64,000 bases of DNA, taken from Flavobacteriia bacterium 40-80. GTDB lineage: Bacteria > Bacteroidota > Bacteroidia > Flavobacteriales_D > Crocinitomicaceae. Where the stretch lies: assembly GCA_001899145.1 (NCBI GenBank), contig MKVF01000021.1, forward strand, positions 62,001-126,000, written 5' to 3'. Positions 60,235 through 64,000 of this stretch are shown here, one piece after another. Below the pieces are notes generated by a model that was given only the letters and a program-made list of their open reading frames with translations, made no database searches and was not told the origin of the DNA. Position numbers and translations under genes: made by a program. Position 1 is the stretch's first letter; every line of letters starts with the position of its first letter.

Positions 60235-63200
60235 ATGAAACAACAGTTTACAAATCGACTATGGGTCTTTTTGTGTCTTTTCGGCACGTTTCTCTTTTTC
60301 GGGAGAGGCTCAATCAATGCGCAGATTTCTGCCTCCTACAACTGGAACTCAGGAGGATTAGTCTGGACCTCAGATGATTTTGAGGTGGACACCGATTCTC
60401 CATGTGAGGGAGCAGGATCAGCAATCGTAAATTATTTTTACGGATATTCTTTTGATGCTGTATCGCCGGCCCTTTCCGGGAATAACGGAGGGATATTAAC
60501 AGTAAATTTTCAGTATAAGATTACTGAATATGCTGATCCGGGGACGGAAGGTTCTCTTACTTATTTGGGGACGGTTAAGCTTCAGTGGGCTACTTCGGCA
60601 ACAGGTCCGTGGACAGATATCTATACGATAGATAATACAAATCATGTGGAAAGTACTTCTTGTGCGACTATCAATGCAACAGCGAATGGCTTGCCGGCAA
60701 CAGGAGATATCTACTTAAGATTTTTAGCCATAGCTGACGAAGATGCGGATTATGATTTATATATTGATGATGTTCAGGTTTCTCAGTCAGCACCACCTTC
60801 TTGCTTTGCTGTTTCCGGGTTGTCCCTTTCGGTATTACAGGCAGACGCAGCAACAGTTACCTGGAACCCATCTTCATCTTCCCCTGCAAACGGATATGTG
60901 TACTATTACAATACTACAAATACTGTTCCGGCAGCTCCGAGTGGGACGGCAACAGGAACTACAGCTAATTTATCATCTCTAACAACCAGCACGACCTATT
61001 ATTTCTGGGCGGCGGCAGTTTGTGGAGCAGGTGATACAAGTACTTTAACGGGCCCGATCACTTTTGTAACTCCTTGTGCTGCGACAAATATTCCTTATTT
61101 AGAGGATTTTGAAAGCGCAAGCTTACCTGCTATCCCAACATGTACATCGGTTGAAAATGTTGGCCAGGGAAATGTGTGGACCACCGCTGCTCTTAGCGGA
61201 TTCAGTAATGTAATGACTTACGTTTATAACAGTTCTTATGCAGCAAATACCTGGTTCTATACACAAGGGATCAATTTAACAGCAGGAACAGTATATCGTA
61301 TATCTTATAAATACGCCAATAATTCAACTGCTTACGTAGAGAAATTCAAAGTAGCTTATGGCCAGGCTCCTGTTGCGACTGCAATGACAACTCCATTAGC
61401 TGATCATCCAAATGTAACTGGTGCAGTACTAAGTTCTAACGATGTGGATTTCACACCGTCTACATCCGGAGTTTATTATTTTGGATTTAATGCCTATTCA
61501 GGTATAAATCAGTACGAGCTGTATGTAGATGATATCAGTGTGGATTTAGCACCGTCTTGTGTAGCACCGACGAATCTGGTTACTTCAGGAATTACAGCAA
61601 ATGAAGCTACGGTAAAATGGAACCAGTCCTTGTCTTTACCTGCTGACGGATATGTGTATTACTATAATACGACAAATACAGCCCCATCAGTTCCAAATGG
61701 CGCAACAGCAGCCGGTGATACGACAGCAGATCTGTCTTCTCTGACGGAGAATACAATGTATTATGTATGGGCAGCAGCCGTTTGCGGATCTGGTGATACA
61801 AGTAATTTAGCAGGACCGATCAGCTTTACAACTCCTTGTATTGCGACAAATATTCCTTATTACCAGGATTTTGAAACCGCAACTACTCCTGACTTACCTT
61901 CTTGTACATCCAGAGAAAACCTGGGGCAGGGGAATAACTGGAACACAACGAATACAACATCTTATGGTTTTTCCAGCAATGTGCTGAGATATAGCTATAA
62001 TTCCAATTATGCAGCCAATGCGTGGTTTTATACACAGGGTGTAAATCTGACATCCGGTACTTCTTACAGAATTAAATACAAGTATGCTACATCTTCTACA
62101 TCTTCTGTTGAAAAACTGAAAATAGCGTATGGAACAGCTGCATCAGCAGCATCTATGACAACTATTTTAGCAGATCATCCGAGCATTAGTAATAATGTTG
62201 CAGTAGAAAATTATTTGGATTTTGTACCATCTGCGTCCGGAGTTTATTATTTTGGATTTAATGTTTACTCAGCCGCGGATCAATATACTTTATACGTAGA
62301 TGATATTTCAGTAGAGCTTTCACCTTCCTGTGTTAACCCGCTTAACCTGGCTGTTTCAGGGGTAACGACAAATGAAGCTACGGTAAAATGGAATCAGTCC
62401 TTGTCTTTGCCTGCTGACGGATATGTGTATTACTACAATACAACAAATACAGCTCCAACGGCACCAAGCGGCACAACAGCAGCCGGAGATACGACAATAG
62501 ATCTGTCTTCTCTGACAGCTAATACAATGTATTATGTATGGGCAGCAGCGGTTTGTGGTGCTGGTGATACAAGTGCTTTAACAGGACCGATGAGCTTTAC
62601 AACTCTTTGTGATGCGATTACTGCTCTTCCGTGGACGGAAAATTTCGACGGAGTAGCGGCAAATGCAACTTATACTCAGGGCAGAGTACCTGATTGCTGG
62701 TTGGGTGTGGATAAAGTAAGTGTTATGAGTGATGCTTCCAGTTATATAATACCAAGCAGCCCATCGAATGCCTTGGCTTTCCAGTACGCAACTTCTTCCA
62801 CAACCGGCGCATGGGCATTTACACCTCAGTTTGAGCTGCAGGCAGGTACATCTTATCGTTTCAAGTTTAGCTACAGAAACTATAATACCAGTGCTTTTGA
62901 TACTTTGCGTATTGGTCTGGGAATAAACGCTTCTGTCGGAGCTATGACAATCATTGGAACACCTCTTTATGACATTACTAATACAACTTATAGTGAATAT
63001 TATGTAGATTTCACGGTTCCTTCAACAGGAAACTATAATTTAGGTATTAATGTGTGGGAGGTCTCTACTTCACCGTGGTATTTACTTGTGGATGATGTTT
63101 CATTAGATTTGACTCCTACTTGTGAAGTTCCGACGAATATTGTTGTTTCAGGCATTACAACGGATAACGCAACAATTACCTGGCAACAATCATCATCCTT

Positions 63201-64000
63201 GCCGGCTGATGGTTATGTGTACTATTACAATACATCAAACACGGCACCGGGATCTTCCTACAGCGGAGCAACTGCAGCGGGAGATACAACAACAGATTTA
63301 TCTTCTCTGACAGCTAATACAACGTATTATGTCTGGGTAAAAGCCGCTTGTGCTTCTTCAGATTCCAGTACATGGACAGGTCCTGTAAGCTTCACAACTT
63401 TGTGTAATGCTACAAATATTCCTTATTATCTGGATTTTGAAAGTGTTACAACTCCTGCGATTCCGGGATGTACTTCTATCGAAAATGCAGGAACAGGAAA
63501 CAACTGGCGAACTGCTTCAAATCCGGGATATGGCTTTACCGGCCAGGTGCTGAATTATCCTTATAATAGTTCTAATCCTGCCAATGCATGGTTCTATACA
63601 CAAGGACTTAACCTGACAGCAGGAACATCCTACCGTTTGAGATTCAGATATGGTAATAACTCTTTAAGTTATACAGAAAGCCTGAAAGTTGCTTATGGAA
63701 CGTCTGTTTCCAATACATCAATGACGACTGTTCTTGCAGATTTCCCTTCCATTTCATTAGAAGGCTCTAACCTGTATTTTATAGATTTCATACCTGCGTC
63801 CTCAGGAGTGTATTACATTGGTTTCAACGCTTATTCTTCCACTAACCAGTACCAATTGTATGTGGATGATATTTCTGTTGAACTGACACCTTCTTGTTCA
63901 GAACCGATGAATTTAACAGCAACAGCTACATCTCAGAATTCTGCAACTGTTGAATGGGGGCAATCCGTTTCATCACCATCTTTAGGTTATGAGTACTATT
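60235..64000 (+). CDS. Giant secreted FN3/jelly-roll repeat protein (3' end outside window)
   Basis: An open frame of 1255 residues with no stop. ATG 60235 starts a signal peptide (LWVFLCLFGTFLFFGRGSIN, then AQ). A first MAM-like jelly-roll domain follows. Then FN3 domains begin at 60796, 61552, 62323, 63115 and 63889, each opening with PSC or PTC and containing ATVxW and a YVYYYNT stretch. Each is followed by a jelly-roll domain (IPYLEDFE, WFYTQGINL, YVDDIS). The repeat length is 252-264 residues. Large proteins of this design in Bacteroidota are surface adhesins or hydrolases, usually with a type IX secretion tail, which would lie beyond the window. Confidence 0.85.
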   Translation, partial: MKQQFTNRLWVFLCLFGTFLFFGRGSINAQISASYNWNSGGLVWTSDDFEVDTDSPCEGAGSAIVNYFYGYSFDAVSPALSGNNGGILTVNFQYKITEYADPGTEGSLTYLGTVKLQWATSATGPWTDIYTIDNTNHVESTSCATINATANGLPATGDIYLRFLAIADEDADYDLYIDDVQVSQSAPPSCFAVSGLSLSVLQADAATVTWNPSSSSPANGYVYYYNTTNTVPAAPSGTATGTTANLSSLTTSTTYYFWAAAVCGAGDTSTLTGPITFVTPCAATNIPYLEDFESASLPAIPTCTSVENVGQGNVWTTAALSGFSNVMTYVYNSSYAANTWFYTQGINLTAGTVYRISYKYANNSTAYVEKFKVAYGQAPVATAMTTPLADHPNVTGAVLSSNDVDFTPSTSGVYYFGFNAYSGINQYELYVDDISVDLAPSCVAPTNLVTSGITANEATVKWNQSLSLPADGYVYYYNTTNTAPSVPNGATAAGDTTADLSSLTENTMYYVWAAAVCGSGDTSNLAGPISFTTPCIATNIPYYQDFETATTPDLPSCTSRENLGQGNNWNTTNTTSYGFSSNVLRYSYNSNYAANAWFYTQGVNLTSGTSYRIKYKYATSSTSSVEKLKIAYGTAASAASMTTILADHPSISNNVAVENYLDFVPSASGVYYFGFNVYSAADQYTLYVDDISVELSPSCVNPLNLAVSGVTTNEATVKWNQSLSLPADGYVYYYNTTNTAPTAPSGTTAAGDTTIDLSSLTANTMYYVWAAAVCGAGDTSALTGPMSFTTLCDAITALPWTENFDGVAANATYTQGRVPDCWLGVDKVSVMSDASSYIIPSSPSNALAFQYATSSTTGAWAFTPQFELQAGTSYRFKFSYRNYNTSAFDTLRIGLGINASVGAMTIIGTPLYDITNTTYSEYYVDFTVPSTGNYNLGINVWEVSTSPWYLLVDDVSLDLTPTCEVPTNIVVSGITTDNATITWQQSSSLPADGYVYYYNTSNTAPGSSYSGATAAGDTTTDLSSLTANTTYYVWVKAACASSDSSTWTGPVSFTTLCNATNIPYYLDFESVTTPAIPGCTSIENAGTGNNWRTASNPGYGFTGQVLNYPYNSSNPANAWFYTQGLNLTAGTSYRLRFRYGNNSLSYTESLKVAYGTSVSNTSMTTVLADFPSISLEGSNLYFIDFIPASSGVYYIGFNAYSSTNQYQLYVDDISVELTPSCSEPMNLTATATSQNSATVEWGQSVSSPSLGYEYY

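Noticed and set aside
60796-64000. Regular repeats as a possible CRISPR or satellite
   Set aside because: The repeats are about 770 bp, keep one reading frame and encode FN3 and jelly-roll domains.

Overview
The window looks like chromosome from a Bacteroidota bacterium, most likely a flavobacterium. Supporting signs are the low G+C, Bacteroidota-type -7 boxes (TAnnTTTG) before rnpB and metK, Bacteroidota-specific families (DUF6428, DUF6943, DUF5675, a CzcA-TolC fusion, BT4734-type primase-helicase), and a very large secreted FN3/jelly-roll protein of the gliding-organism type. Genus is not determinable by eye; a Crocinitomicaceae/Fluviicola-like origin is only a guess.

Layout. (1) 1-8.2 kb: a run of small, unrelated, single-gene units, all on the + strand (methyltransferase, two AraC regulators, siderophore-interacting protein, small membrane protein, decayed gene, GNAT, alpha/beta hydrolase, rhodanese, transglutaminase). 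Related palindromic spacers that begin TAACAYYGYATTG separate several of them. This looks like an integron-type cassette array, or a relative of one. (2) 8.2-32.3 kb: a 24-kb genomic island inserted in one of those spacers, exactly at the stop codon of the transglutaminase gene. It is bounded by a 12-bp direct repeat (TAACATTGTATT) and carries a tyrosine integrase at its right end. Its parts are a left-end accessory module (nuclease, conserved protein, DUF5675 protein, two small lysis-like proteins), a gene-poor region with two structured 237-bp repeats, a VapE-type primase-helicase, an HTH protein, a Co/Zn/Cd resistance block (P1B ATPase, CzcB, CzcA-TolC fusion, VIT transporter) and an arsenic operon (ArsR, DUF6428, GNAT, ArsC-like phosphatase, ACR3) with two matching candidate ArsR operators. 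No relaxase or type IV secretion gene is visible. (3) 32.3-34.4 kb: the other half of the split spacer, a second VIT gene, a pseudogene and a DUF1003 protein. (4) 34.9-39.9 kb: a cold/stress neighbourhood (large cold-shock-domain protein, fatty-acid desaturase, DEAD-box helicase, CspA, Dps). (5) 39.9-56.6 kb: a surface-glycan locus with an ABC exporter (Wzm/Wzt type), aminotransferase, NeuD-type acyltransferase, Fe(II)/2OG dioxygenase, glycosyltransferases, an amidotransferase of the AsnB family, an epimerase, a GT-C/TPR membrane protein, and an unusual fusion of a UbiA prenyltransferase with an aspartyl-beta-hydroxylase domain. (6) 56.6-60 kb: housekeeping genes (queuosine-precursor transporter, RNase P RNA, metK). 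(7) 60.2 kb to the window end: a giant secreted repeat protein, incomplete at its 3' end.

The most interesting structures are the island that targets a cassette-type palindrome, the duplicated 237-bp element whose hairpins are conserved by compensatory changes next to the island replication gene, and the UbiA-aspartyl hydroxylase fusion in the glycan locus.
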